From: Dyella sp. C11
GTDB taxonomy: Bacteria > Pseudomonadota > Gammaproteobacteria > Xanthomonadales > Rhodanobacteraceae
Direction: 5' to 3'
Assembly (NCBI RefSeq): GCF_003121485.1
Contig: NZ_QAVX01000004.1
Span: 116,276 to 180,275, forward strand
Length of the DNA stretch: 64,000 bases
In this document: in pieces, positions 28,407 to 36,045 of the stretch
How the letters are laid out: each line of letters opens with the position of its first letter
Position numbering within the stretch: position 1 is the first letter of the stretch
Position numbers and translations under genes: made by a program
The notes under the pieces: generated by a model
Seen by the model: only the letters and a program-made list of their open reading frames with translations
What the model was told of the DNA's origin: nothing
The model's database searches: none

Positions 28407-29024
28407 ATGCGCGACACGGTGTATTTCCTGGCGTTCGATGGCTTCGCGGACTGGCATGCGGCGCATGCGCTCTGCGAGATCCGCCGTCCGGGCGAGTGGC
28501 AGTTGAAGACGGTGGGCTTCTCCATGCAGCCGGTGCTTTCCATGGCCGGTCTGCGCGTGGTGCCGGAGCTGACGCTGGAGGAGATGGATACCAAGCGCGC
28601 GGCGATGCTGATCGTGCCGGGTGGCTATCTGTGGGAACACGGCCATGACGACGAAGCCGTGGAAGCCGTGCGCCGCATGCATGCGGCGGGTACATCGGTA
28701 GCGGCCGTCGACAGTGGCGTGCTGGTGCTGGCCCAGGCGGGCATGCTGGATGCGCGTCGACACACCGGCAGCTGGCCGGGTCACCTCGGTGCGCATGTTC
28801 CCGCCTACACGGGTAGCGAGTTCTTTGCCGCCACCGCCCTCGCGGTGAGCGACGACGGCGTCATCACTGCCAGCCAGCTCGGCAGCGTGGAATTCGCCCG
28901 CGAGGTGATTCGCGCGCTCGATCTCTACAGCCCGAGCGATCGCGAGCACTGGTATCGCTTGTTCAAGCACGCCCTGCCGCCGCCGTGGTGCGCAGGTGAA
29001 GCCACCGCCGCTGTTGCGGCATGA
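28407..29024 (+). CDS. DJ-1/PfpI-superfamily protein lacking the elbow cysteine
   Basis: The product is 205 residues with a textbook ribosome site (AGGAGG). The class I glutamine-amidotransferase-like fold is recognisable from FLAFDGFADWHAAHALCEI, MLIVPGGYLWEHG and the helix after the elbow. In relatives the elbow reads VAAICGAT, with a reactive cysteine. Here it is VAAVDSGV, so Asp102 aligns with that cysteine and Ser103 follows. The protein is therefore unlikely to use cysteine chemistry as DJ-1-type hydrolases and glyoxalases do. It heads a four-gene operon with an unknown small protein, a GFA-domain protein and a GST, all linked to thiol or aldehyde chemistry. Confidence 0.8.
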   Translation: MRDTVYFLAFDGFADWHAAHALCEIRRPGEWQLKTVGFSMQPVLSMAGLRVVPELTLEEMDTKRAAMLIVPGGYLWEHGHDDEAVEAVRRMHAAGTSVAAVDSGVLVLAQAGMLDARRHTGSWPGHLGAHVPAYTGSEFFAATALAVSDDGVITASQLGSVEFAREVIRALDLYSPSDREHWYRLFKHALPPPWCAGEATAAVAA

Positions 29025-29037
29025 CTAGGAGAACGTC

Positions 29038-29232
29038 ATGGCAGTTTCGCTTGGAAAGATCCTGATGGCCTACCGGCCGTTGTACCTGCGCGGCCTGTTG
29101 ATGGATGGCCAATACCGCTTGCCCGTCAGCGAACCGAAACCCGCGCAGGGAACGAAGGAAAAAGTCAGCAAGGAAATCAGCGCCGCGCGCATGCCGGCAT
29201 CACCGCGAACATGGCGAGGAGTACGTGCATGA
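29038..29232 (+). CDS. Small protein of unknown function, translationally coupled
   Basis: The product is 64 residues and I do not recognise it. AGGAGAACGTC precedes the ATG at good spacing. It lies 13 bp after the DJ-1-like gene, and its TGA overlaps the ATG of the GFA gene (ATGA). That arrangement argues for real translation. The N-terminal half is mildly hydrophobic with aromatics (KILMAYRPLYLRGLLMDGQY), and the C-terminal half is basic and probably disordered (KPAQGTKEKVSKEISAAR). No signal peptide or clear membrane helix was seen. Confidence 0.5.
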   Translation: MAVSLGKILMAYRPLYLRGLLMDGQYRLPVSEPKPAQGTKEKVSKEISAARMPASPRTWRGVRA

Positions 29233-29633
29233 AGCGCACGCATCAGGGAAGTTGCCATTGCGGCACCGTCCGCTACGAAGCGGATGTGGATCTCGCCGCC
29301 GGCACCGGGCGATGCAATTGCTCCATCTGCCGCAAGCTGCGTTTCTGGGGAGCCATGGCGGACCTGAAAACGTTTCGTGTCGTGAGTGGCGAAGACGCGC
29401 TGGTCGAATACCGCTTCGGCACCGACAGCACCAACAACCTGTTCTGCCGTCACTGCGGCACGCATTCGTTCCATCGTGGCTATGTCGAACAGATCGGCGG
29501 TGAATTCGTATCGGTCAACGTGGCCTGCCTGGATGACGTCAGCGACGAGGAGTGGGCCGCCGCTCCGATTCGCTATTCCGATGGGCGCGACAACAACTGG
29601 CGGAATGCGCCTGCCGTCACCAGCTATCTCTGA
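29229..29633 (+). CDS. GFA/CENP-V domain zinc protein
   Basis: The product is 134 residues from the ATG at 29229 (MKRTHQGSCHC), with AGGAG upstream. Zinc ligands typical of the glutathione-dependent formaldehyde-activating enzyme fold are present: GSCHCGTVRYE, RCNCSICRK and FCRHCGTHSFHRGY. Despite the family name, catalysis of S-hydroxymethylglutathione formation is not proven for most members. The neighbouring GST gene (33 bp downstream) supports a glutathione-linked role. Confidence 0.88.
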   Translation: MKRTHQGSCHCGTVRYEADVDLAAGTGRCNCSICRKLRFWGAMADLKTFRVVSGEDALVEYRFGTDSTNNLFCRHCGTHSFHRGYVEQIGGEFVSVNVACLDDVSDEEWAAAPIRYSDGRDNNWRNAPAVTSYL

Positions 29634-29666
29634 TGTTTCCATCTCACCTTCCACGAGGATTGCGCC

Positions 29667-30308
29667 ATGAGCGTGCCCAACGTGACCTTCTATCACGCAC
29701 CCAACAGTCGCTCCGGTGGTGCCCGCGCGCTGCTGGAAGAACTGGGTGTGGGTTATGACCTGCAAGTGCTCAACCTGCGCAAGAACGAGCAGCATCAGTT
29801 CCCGTACACCACGGTGAATCCCATGGGCAAGGTGCCGGCCATCTGGCATCGCGGTGAACTGATCACCGAGCAACCGGCCGTCTATCTCTATCTCGCCGAC
29901 CTGTATGCGGACAAAGGACTTGCACCACGCATCGACGATCCGTTGCGTGGGCCGTATCTGCGCTGGATGGTGTTCTACGGCTCGTGCTTCGAACCCGCCG
30001 CGGTGGATCGCGCGCTGAAACGCGAACCGGCGCCACCATCCACCTGTCCGTATGGCGATTGGGACACCATGTTCAACACCCTGGTAGCGCAGCTTGAACG
30101 CGGACCGTACATGTTGGGTGAGCGCTTCACCGCCGTCGACGTGTTATGGGGATGTGCGCTGAACTGGATGACGATGTTCAAGCTGGTGCCGGAATTGCCG
30201 GTGATCTGCGCCTATGTCGACCGCGTGATGAACAGGCCGGCGATGCGGCATGCCATGTCGCTGGATGCCGAGTTGGCCGCGGAGCAGGCGGAAGAACAGG
30301 CCGCCTGA
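29667..30308 (+). CDS. Glutathione S-transferase family protein
   Basis: The product is 213 residues. The N-terminal thioredoxin-like domain starts VTFYHAPNSRSGGARALLEEL with the serine-type active site, then NPMGKVPAIWH with the cis-proline and the glutathione-binding ITEQPAVYLYLAD. The all-helical C-terminal domain has GERFTAVDVLWG, the N-capping box of GSTs. GAGGA precedes the start. It is the last gene of the DJ-1/GFA operon. Confidence 0.92.
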   Translation: MSVPNVTFYHAPNSRSGGARALLEELGVGYDLQVLNLRKNEQHQFPYTTVNPMGKVPAIWHRGELITEQPAVYLYLADLYADKGLAPRIDDPLRGPYLRWMVFYGSCFEPAAVDRALKREPAPPSTCPYGDWDTMFNTLVAQLERGPYMLGERFTAVDVLWGCALNWMTMFKLVPELPVICAYVDRVMNRPAMRHAMSLDAELAAEQAEEQAA

Positions 30309-30387
30309 GACAGCTCATGTCGTTGTCGTACAGCCCTGGTCGATACGCCATCGCGATGGTGGCGGAAGATAGCGCTCTCACTTCCCT

Positions 30388-30406
30388 GTCACGTTCATTC
30401 CGTGAC
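30388..30406. promoter_or_regulatory. Inverted repeat upstream of the WYL regulator
   Basis: GTCACG and CGTGAC are separated by seven bases, 45 bp before the regulator's start. The gap 30309-30450 after the GST gene otherwise shows no terminator. It could be an autoregulatory operator. Confidence 0.35.
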
Positions 30407-30450
30407 TACCGGCGGTGGTTACGAACGCATTGCTCCGCCATCATTCACGA

Positions 30451-31158
30451 ATGCGTCGCGCTGACCGACTCTTCCTCATTATTCACGCCCTGCGCGGTCG
30501 CCGCACCGCGCTGCAGGCGCGTCAGCTGGCGGGCACGCTTGGCGTATCGTTGCGCACGGTCTACCGCGATGTGGCCGACCTGCAGCTCTCCGGTGTACCC
30601 ATCGAAGGCGAAGCCGGCGTGGGCTACCTGTTGCGCAAGGGCTCGGACATCCCGCCGCTGATGTTCACCGCCGACGAACTCGAATCGCTGGTGGTAGGCA
30701 CGCGTTTCGTGCGTGCCTTCGCCGGGCAGAAACTGGCAGAGAGCGCACAGGCCGCGCTGCTCAAGATCGAAGCCGTGTTGCCGCCGGATTTGCGCGAACG
30801 CGCCACGCGTACGCGCATCTACGCACCCATCTGGCGTGACCAGACCAAGAGCGATTTCGCCGCGCTGATCGATCGCTTGAATGCGGCGATCACCGACAAC
30901 CAGGTGCTCCGGCTCGATTACAGCGACGAAGCCGGCCGCACCAGCACGCGCGAAGTGGAACCGCTGTGCCTGGCCTTCTGGGGCGGTGCATGGACGCTGG
31001 GTACATGGTGTCGCCTGCGTGTGGGCTTCCGGAATTTCCGCCCCGACCGCATCTCCACGTGCACCATCACGGGTGAGCGATTTGGCGAAGCAGAAGGCAA
31101 GGATCTGGATGCCTACCTGCAAGCCATGCGCGGGTACTACGAGGGAATGGAAGGCTAA
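30451..31158 (+). CDS. HTH/WYL-domain transcriptional regulator (YafY-type)
   Basis: The product is 235 residues from the ATG at 30451 (MRRADRLFLIIHAL), the standard start for this family; no ribosome site is visible. The N-terminal winged helix contains LAGTLGVSLRTVYRDVADL. The following YafY segment reads PPLMFTADELESLVVGTRFV. The WYL domain near residues 130-215 includes LRLDYSDEAGRTSTREVEPL and TWCRLRVGFRNFRPDRI. WYL regulators sense nucleic acids or small ligands. Position after the DJ-1/GFA/GST operon makes that operon a candidate target; this is inference. Confidence 0.88.
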   Translation: MRRADRLFLIIHALRGRRTALQARQLAGTLGVSLRTVYRDVADLQLSGVPIEGEAGVGYLLRKGSDIPPLMFTADELESLVVGTRFVRAFAGQKLAESAQAALLKIEAVLPPDLRERATRTRIYAPIWRDQTKSDFAALIDRLNAAITDNQVLRLDYSDEAGRTSTREVEPLCLAFWGGAWTLGTWCRLRVGFRNFRPDRISTCTITGERFGEAEGKDLDAYLQAMRGYYEGMEG

Positions 31159-31175
31159 ACACCCGCCGTCCCCGT

Positions 31176-31214
31176 GCTCCCTCTCCCCTCCGGGGAGAGG
31201 GTTGGGGTGAGGGG
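31176..31214. repeat. Interspersed CCCTCTCCCC/GGGGAGAGGG repeat, copy 1
   Basis: CCCTCTCCCC and GGGGAGAGGG form a stem over a short TCC loop, followed by TTGGGGTGAGGGG. The same element lies in opposite orientation at 48295-48335 inside a coding region. Here it sits 18 bp after the WYL gene and may help end its transcript, though no T-run follows. Confidence 0.7.
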
Positions 31215-31336
31215 GGGGTGCTCGCCTCAACGTTGATCGCAGAACCAAGACAAAACAAAACCGGTCAAGAATCAACACAGCCCACACCCCACCCCACAAT
31301 CCGCTACCCTCCAACCGCACCCGGCCGGAGGCGCCC

Positions 31337-33007
31337 ATGTCCACGACCAACCCCACCGTCGTCGCCAAGGCGCCACCTTCCTGGCACCTCGACCTGATCG
31401 CCGGGCTCTCCATCGCCGGCCTGCTCATTCCCGAAGCCGTCGCCTACTCGGGCATTGCCAACCTGCCGCCGCAGGCGGGCGTCATTGCGCTGTTCGTGGG
31501 CCTGGCCACCTACGGATTGATGGGCCACAGCCGCTACGCCATCGTCTCCGCCACATCATCATCGGCTGCGGTGCTGGCGGCGGGAACGCTGGCGCTGGCC
31601 GGGGCGGACAATGTCTCTCGCGTTGCCATGGCTACCACGCTGGTGCTGCTTGGCGGCGTGTGCTTCCTCATCGCGGGCGCGGCGCGGTTGGGCGGGCTTT
31701 CCCATCTGATCGCGCGGCCGGTGCTGCGCGGCTACACGTTTGGGTTGGCCTGTGTGATTGCGGTGAAGCAGCTGCCGCATCTGATGGGTGTGGCCGATGT
31801 GCATGGGGACTTCATGCCGGCGTTGCTCGCCCAGCTGGCGAAAGTGCTGCCGCAGGTGAACCTGGCAGCCTTGGGTGCAGGCGTTGTCGCTTTGGTCTTG
31901 CTGTTCGCCTGCGAGCGTGTTCGACGCTTGCCGGGCAGCCTGGTGGCCATTGCGGTGGGCGTGGCGGCGTCCGGCTGGCTGTCGGCGCACGACGTGGCGT
32001 TGACCGGTGCCATCCGCCTGGCGGTCGATTTGGGCTGGCCTACGTGGCCACGCAGCGGCCAATGGTTGCCGAGCGTGGAACTGGCCGCTGCCCTGCTGCT
32101 GATTCTTTACGCGGAGTCGTACAGCTCCATTCGCGGCTTCGCACTGAAGCATGGCGACGCGGTGAATCCCAACCGCGACCTGCTGGTGCTTGGCGTTGCC
32201 AACGTCGTCTCCGGCGCACTGCACGGCATGCCGGTGGGCGCGGGCTATTCGGGCACGTCAGCGAACGAGGCGGCCGGTGCGCAATCGCGACTCGCCGGGC
32301 TTATCGGCGCGGCGTGCGTGCTCGTGCTGGTGCTGCTCGCCTTGCGCTGGATCGAACGCATTCCCCAACCCGTGCTGGCCGCCATCGTGATTCATGCGGT
32401 AAGCAAGTCCTTGCGATTGTCGGTGTTTGCGCCCTACCTGCAATGGCATCGCGACCGGTTGATCCTGCTGGCCGCCGTGGTGGCCGTGCTGTCGCTGGGT
32501 ATCCTCAACGGCCTGCTGTGCGCCATCGCCTTCAGCCTGGTGATGTTGCTGCGCCAGCTGGCCACGCCGCGATTGAGCGTGCTGGGACGCCTGGCCGAAG
32601 GCCACGATTTCGTGGACATCCAGCAGCATCCCACCGCGTTGCCCGTGGCCGGCATGCTGATTGTCCGCCCTGAAGAGCCGCTGTTTTTCGTCAACGCCGA
32701 AGCCATGCTGGCGCAGGCACGTCAGCAGGTGGAAGCCAGCCAGGGCCTGCGCCGCGTGGTGCTGAGCCTGGAGGAAAGCCCCGACCTGGATGGCACCTCG
32801 CTCGAATCCATCGCCGATTTCGTCACGTGGCTTGAGGCTCGTGGCATCGAGCTGCGCGTGGCACGATTGAAGGACGACGCGCGCGACGCCTTGTCGCGCA
32901 TGGCGCTACCCCAGCTTCCGCCACAGGCGCTGGAAGACTGGAGCGTGGAGGATGCCGTGTCGGCATCGCCGCCCACGACACCGTTGAACAAGGGAAACCC
33001 GAAGTGA
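31337..33007 (+). CDS. SulP-family anion transporter with STAS domain
   Basis: The product is 556 residues. The N-terminal SLC26/SulP membrane domain spans about residues 15-415, starting with the family signature LIAGLSIAGLLIPEAVAYSG and including AVVSATSSSAAVLAAGT-like and GVANVVSGALHGMPVGAGYS segments. A cytoplasmic STAS domain near 430-540 follows (GMLIVRPEEPLFFVNAEAML). Members carry sulfate, bicarbonate or carboxylates; nothing here fixes the substrate. The stop overlaps the GTG start of the next gene by 4 bp. Confidence 0.9.
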   Translation: MSTTNPTVVAKAPPSWHLDLIAGLSIAGLLIPEAVAYSGIANLPPQAGVIALFVGLATYGLMGHSRYAIVSATSSSAAVLAAGTLALAGADNVSRVAMATTLVLLGGVCFLIAGAARLGGLSHLIARPVLRGYTFGLACVIAVKQLPHLMGVADVHGDFMPALLAQLAKVLPQVNLAALGAGVVALVLLFACERVRRLPGSLVAIAVGVAASGWLSAHDVALTGAIRLAVDLGWPTWPRSGQWLPSVELAAALLLILYAESYSSIRGFALKHGDAVNPNRDLLVLGVANVVSGALHGMPVGAGYSGTSANEAAGAQSRLAGLIGAACVLVLVLLALRWIERIPQPVLAAIVIHAVSKSLRLSVFAPYLQWHRDRLILLAAVVAVLSLGILNGLLCAIAFSLVMLLRQLATPRLSVLGRLAEGHDFVDIQQHPTALPVAGMLIVRPEEPLFFVNAEAMLAQARQQVEASQGLRRVVLSLEESPDLDGTSLESIADFVTWLEARGIELRVARLKDDARDALSRMALPQLPPQALEDWSVEDAVSASPPTTPLNKGNPK

Positions 33008-34794
33008 AGAACGCTCTACGCATGACCTGGCTGGCCGCAGCCACCACGCTTGCCCTGGCCGCGCCGGCCTGGGCAGACACCGCCGCCGACGCCCGCTTCA
33101 AGCAGATCTACGAGCAGGAATGGGCATGGCGCAACGGCCAGTCGGGCATCTCCACCTCGGGCGAGGCACAGCCGAACGGTTCGCGCCTGGACAACGTGGA
33201 CGCGGCCAACCAGCAGAAGCGTCAGGACTACTGGCAGAAGGTGTCCAACGACCTCGACGGCATCGACGTCAAGCAGCTGTCGCCGGAAGAACAGATCAAC
33301 TATGCGGTGTATCGCGCGCAGATCCAGGCGCTGCTCGCCTCGCAGCAGTTCAAGCAGTGGCAGATGCCCTTCAACAGCGACTCCGCGTTCTGGAGCGAAC
33401 TGGGCTATGTGCTCGATGGCGACAAGCTGCGCACCACGCAGGATTACCAGCGCTACATCGATCGCCTCAACGAAGTGCCGGCGTACTTCAAGCAGCAGAT
33501 CGACAACATGCGCGACGGCCTGGCGCGTGGTTTCACCGTGCCCAAGGAAGTGTTGAACGGTCGCGATGCCTCCATCACCTCGGTGTCCGAGCTGAAAGAC
33601 CCGACCCAGAGCAGCTTCTACAAGCCGTTCGAGAAGATGCCGTCCACCGTGCCCGCGTCGGATGCTGCGAAGCTGCAGCAGCAGGCGAAGCAGGCCATCA
33701 GCAGTAAGGTGATTCCGGCATACGCAAATCTGCTGACCTTCTTCCACAACGAATACGTGCCCAAGGCGCGCACCACGCTGGCCGCCGAAGCCATGCCGGA
33801 CGGCAAGGCGTTCTATCGCCAGCAGATCATCGAATACACCACGCTCGATCTCGATCCGGACACCATCCACAAGATTGGCCTGGAGCAGGTGGCGAAGATC
33901 CACGCCGAGATGGTGAAGACCATGCAGGAGACGGGCTTCAAGGGAAGCTTCGCCGACTTCCTGCATTTCCTGCGCACCGATCCGCAGTTCTACGCCAAGA
34001 CGCCGGACGAACTGCTGATGCGCACCGCGTGGGTGGCCAAGCAGGTGGATGCGCAACTCGGCAAGGAATTCGGCCGCCTGCCGCGCCAGCGTTTCGCCAT
34101 CGTGCCGGTGCCGGCTGACATTGCGCCGTATTACACCTCCGGTCGCGGCGGTGCAGGCACGTACCTGGTGAACACGTACGATTTGCCGTCGCGTCCGCTG
34201 TACAACATGCCCGCGCTCACGCTGCATGAATCCGCACCCGGCCATTCCCTGCAGCTGGCGCTTGCCGGCGAACAGCATGGCCAGCCGGAGTTCCGCCGTG
34301 AAGGCTACATCTCCGCCTACGGCGAAGGCTGGGGCCTGTACTCGGAATACCTCGGCAACGAAATGGGCATCTACAAGACGCCCTACGACCGCTTCGGCTA
34401 CCTGACCTACCAGATGTGGCGTGCATGCCGACTCGTGGTCGATACCGGCATCCATCACCTGGGCTGGACGCGCCAGCAGGCAATCGACTTCATGACGCAG
34501 AACACCGCGCTGTCCGATCGGGAAATCGCCAACGAAGTGGACCGCTACATCAGCTGGCCCGGCCAGGCGCTGTCGTATGAACTGGGTTACCTGAAAATCC
34601 TGGAACTGCGCCAGAAGGCCGAGCAGGCCCTGGGCCCGAAGTTCGACATCCGCCACTTCCACGACACCGTGCTGCAGATCGGCTCCGTGCCGCTGCCGGT
34701 ACTGGAGAAGCGCATCGAGCGCTTCATTGCCGAAGGTGGTCCGGAGCCGGATTTCGGGTGTGATTGTGCGAAGGACAAGGCGTCCAGCAAGTAA
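33004..34794 (+). CDS. DUF885-family exported metallopeptidase-like protein
   Basis: The product is 596 residues from a GTG that overlaps the sulP stop (GTGA), so it is translationally coupled. A signal peptide (KNALRMTWLAAATTLALAA, cleavage near AWA-DT) targets the periplasm. The DUF885 fold is marked by ALTLHESAPGHSLQ near residues 404-417, where HESAPGH (408-414) resembles a zinc-binding HExxxGH site. GEGWGLYSEYLG with a downstream glutamate and RLVVDTGIHHLGW follow. The family is considered carboxypeptidase-like but few members are characterised. Coupling to an anion transporter is unusual and unexplained. A hairpin terminator follows. Confidence 0.88.
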   Translation: MKNALRMTWLAAATTLALAAPAWADTAADARFKQIYEQEWAWRNGQSGISTSGEAQPNGSRLDNVDAANQQKRQDYWQKVSNDLDGIDVKQLSPEEQINYAVYRAQIQALLASQQFKQWQMPFNSDSAFWSELGYVLDGDKLRTTQDYQRYIDRLNEVPAYFKQQIDNMRDGLARGFTVPKEVLNGRDASITSVSELKDPTQSSFYKPFEKMPSTVPASDAAKLQQQAKQAISSKVIPAYANLLTFFHNEYVPKARTTLAAEAMPDGKAFYRQQIIEYTTLDLDPDTIHKIGLEQVAKIHAEMVKTMQETGFKGSFADFLHFLRTDPQFYAKTPDELLMRTAWVAKQVDAQLGKEFGRLPRQRFAIVPVPADIAPYYTSGRGGAGTYLVNTYDLPSRPLYNMPALTLHESAPGHSLQLALAGEQHGQPEFRREGYISAYGEGWGLYSEYLGNEMGIYKTPYDRFGYLTYQMWRACRLVVDTGIHHLGWTRQQAIDFMTQNTALSDREIANEVDRYISWPGQALSYELGYLKILELRQKAEQALGPKFDIRHFHDTVLQIGSVPLPVLEKRIERFIAEGGPEPDFGCDCAKDKASSK

Positions 34795-34805
34795 GGGCAA
34801 CACAA

Positions 34806-34832
34806 CGATCCCGGCCAAGGCCGGGATCGTTC
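34806..34832. terminator. Hairpin between convergent genes
   Basis: CGATCCCGGCC and GGCCGGGATCG flank a two-base loop and are followed by TTCTT. It serves the DUF885 gene and possibly the convergent SRPBCC gene. Confidence 0.65.
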
Positions 34833-34833
34833 T

Positions 34834-35367
34834 TCATGGCGCCGGCTTGCCGGACTCCACGTAGTGCTGCAACCGCTGCAACTGGTCCATCAGCATCTCG
34901 TTCGCCATCGGCGCGATCTTGTCGAGGTTGCTGTGGCTTGAGCCGTTGACGCGGTATTCGAACTGCAGCGTGGTGCCATCGGCGGTGGGTTTCAGCGCGA
35001 ACGTCATCACGCCATCCACCGCCATCGATTGCAGCGGGCCGAGCGCACCTTTCAGTCGCAAGGCTTTCGGTGGCGACACCCAGATCACGCGCATGTGCTC
35101 CACGCTCTGGTTGTCCCAGCGTTCGCAGAAGCAGCCGCCGGCATCGGCTTTCAGGCTCAGGTGCGAGGCGTCGCCGGAGTAGGTGTGCTCGCTGTTCCAC
35201 CAGTGGGCGACGTCGGTAATCGCGGCGTAGAGCTTGTCGGGCGGCGCATGGATGGTACGGCTGTCCTGGATCAGGAAGTGGTCGGCGGAGGCGTCCTTCA
35301 CCTCGGCCTGTGCCTCGAAAGCGCACAGCGACAGCAGGATGGCGGCGGCAACGGCGTGGCTACGCAT
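34834..35367 (-). CDS. Exported SRPBCC/START-like protein
   Basis: The product is 177 residues. A signal peptide (RSHAVAAAILLSLCAF, cleavage near AQA-EV) is followed by a START-like lipid or ligand-binding fold: RTIHAPPDKLYAAITDVAHW, then the AHSA1-type beta strands and a final long helix (NEMLMDQLQRLQHYVE). A periplasmic location is unusual for this fold, which is mostly cytoplasmic. The ligand is unknown. Confidence 0.78.
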   Translation of the reverse strand: MRSHAVAAAILLSLCAFEAQAEVKDASADHFLIQDSRTIHAPPDKLYAAITDVAHWWNSEHTYSGDASHLSLKADAGGCFCERWDNQSVEHMRVIWVSPPKALRLKGALGPLQSMAVDGVMTFALKPTADGTTLQFEYRVNGSSHSNLDKIAPMANEMLMDQLQRLQHYVESGKPAP

Positions 35368-35475
35368 GGCGTGTCCTCCCGAACAGGCGCGGCCGAGTAT
35401 GCGGCCGTCGGGCAGGGCGCTGTACTGGCCGAACGGCAGATGACCGGGCTATTGGCCAAAAATGCACCAGTGGAG

Positions 35476-35495
35476 TAAAGTTGTCATCAACTTCA
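35476..35495 (+). promoter_or_regulatory. Operator-like palindrome before the Xre antitoxin
   Basis: AAGTTG-TCAT-CAACTT at 35478-35493 is a perfect dyad, extended to GT..AC at the ends with one mismatch. It overlaps a possible -10 (TAAAGT) and lies 16 bp before the antitoxin start. Autoregulation by the antitoxin-toxin complex is the usual scheme. Confidence 0.55.
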
Positions 35496-35511
35496 CAGGG
35501 AGAGTCGAACC

Positions 35512-35904
35512 ATGGCGGCTCATCTCCAGCCTGAAAGCCATCCCGCAGCCGACCTCGGCGGTCCTGCCTTGCGCGCCTTCTTCAACATCGCCGAGCGCTG
35601 GAACCTGCGCATCGCCGACCAGCGCCGCCTGCTGGGCGACCCGCCGGAATCCACCTTCTACAAGTGGAAACGCCTGCAGAGCGGCACCCTGGGGCGCGAC
35701 ACGCTGGAGCGCATCAGTTACCTGCTGGGCATCTTCAAGGATCTGCAGATCCTCTTTCCCGATCCGGACCAGGCCGATGGCTGGGTGCATCGCGCCAACC
35801 AGGCTTCGTTGTTCGGTGGTCGTTCGGCGCTGGAACGCATGCTGTCGGGCAACGTCGCCGATCTTTATGTGGTTCGACAATACCTCGACGCCCAACGCGG
35901 CTGA
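35512..35904 (+). CDS. Xre/MbcA/ParS-type antitoxin (DUF2384)
   Basis: The product is 130 residues with GGGAGAG upstream. The N-terminal helical HTH-like part includes ALRAFFNIAERWNL and LLGDPPESTFYKWKR. The C-terminal toxin-binding DUF2384 region has the family pattern SALERMLSGNVADLYVVRQYLDAQRG, seen at residues 105-130. It pairs with the RES protein 141 bp downstream. In typical loci antitoxin and toxin genes are adjacent or overlapping; here a REP-like element lies between them. Confidence 0.85.
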   Translation: MAAHLQPESHPAADLGGPALRAFFNIAERWNLRIADQRRLLGDPPESTFYKWKRLQSGTLGRDTLERISYLLGIFKDLQILFPDPDQADGWVHRANQASLFGGRSALERMLSGNVADLYVVRQYLDAQRG

Positions 35905-35918
35905 GCAAGGCATGGGCT

Positions 35919-35975
35919 GTTGTGGGAGCGCACCCGGTGCGCGACTGCCGTCACGCGGCGCACTCCTGCGCCCCA
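35919..35975. repeat. REP-like element between antitoxin and toxin genes
   Basis: TTGTGGGAGCGCACCCGGTG followed by CGCGACTGCC matches the left arm of the other REP pairs. The right arm is degenerate (GGCGCACTCCTGCGCCCCAC). Confidence 0.65.
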
Positions 35976-36045
35976 CGTCGCAACCCGCGATACGCCACTT
36001 CGCCATACTCTCTCCTTCTGGCGACACGCGTGAGAGATCCACGTC

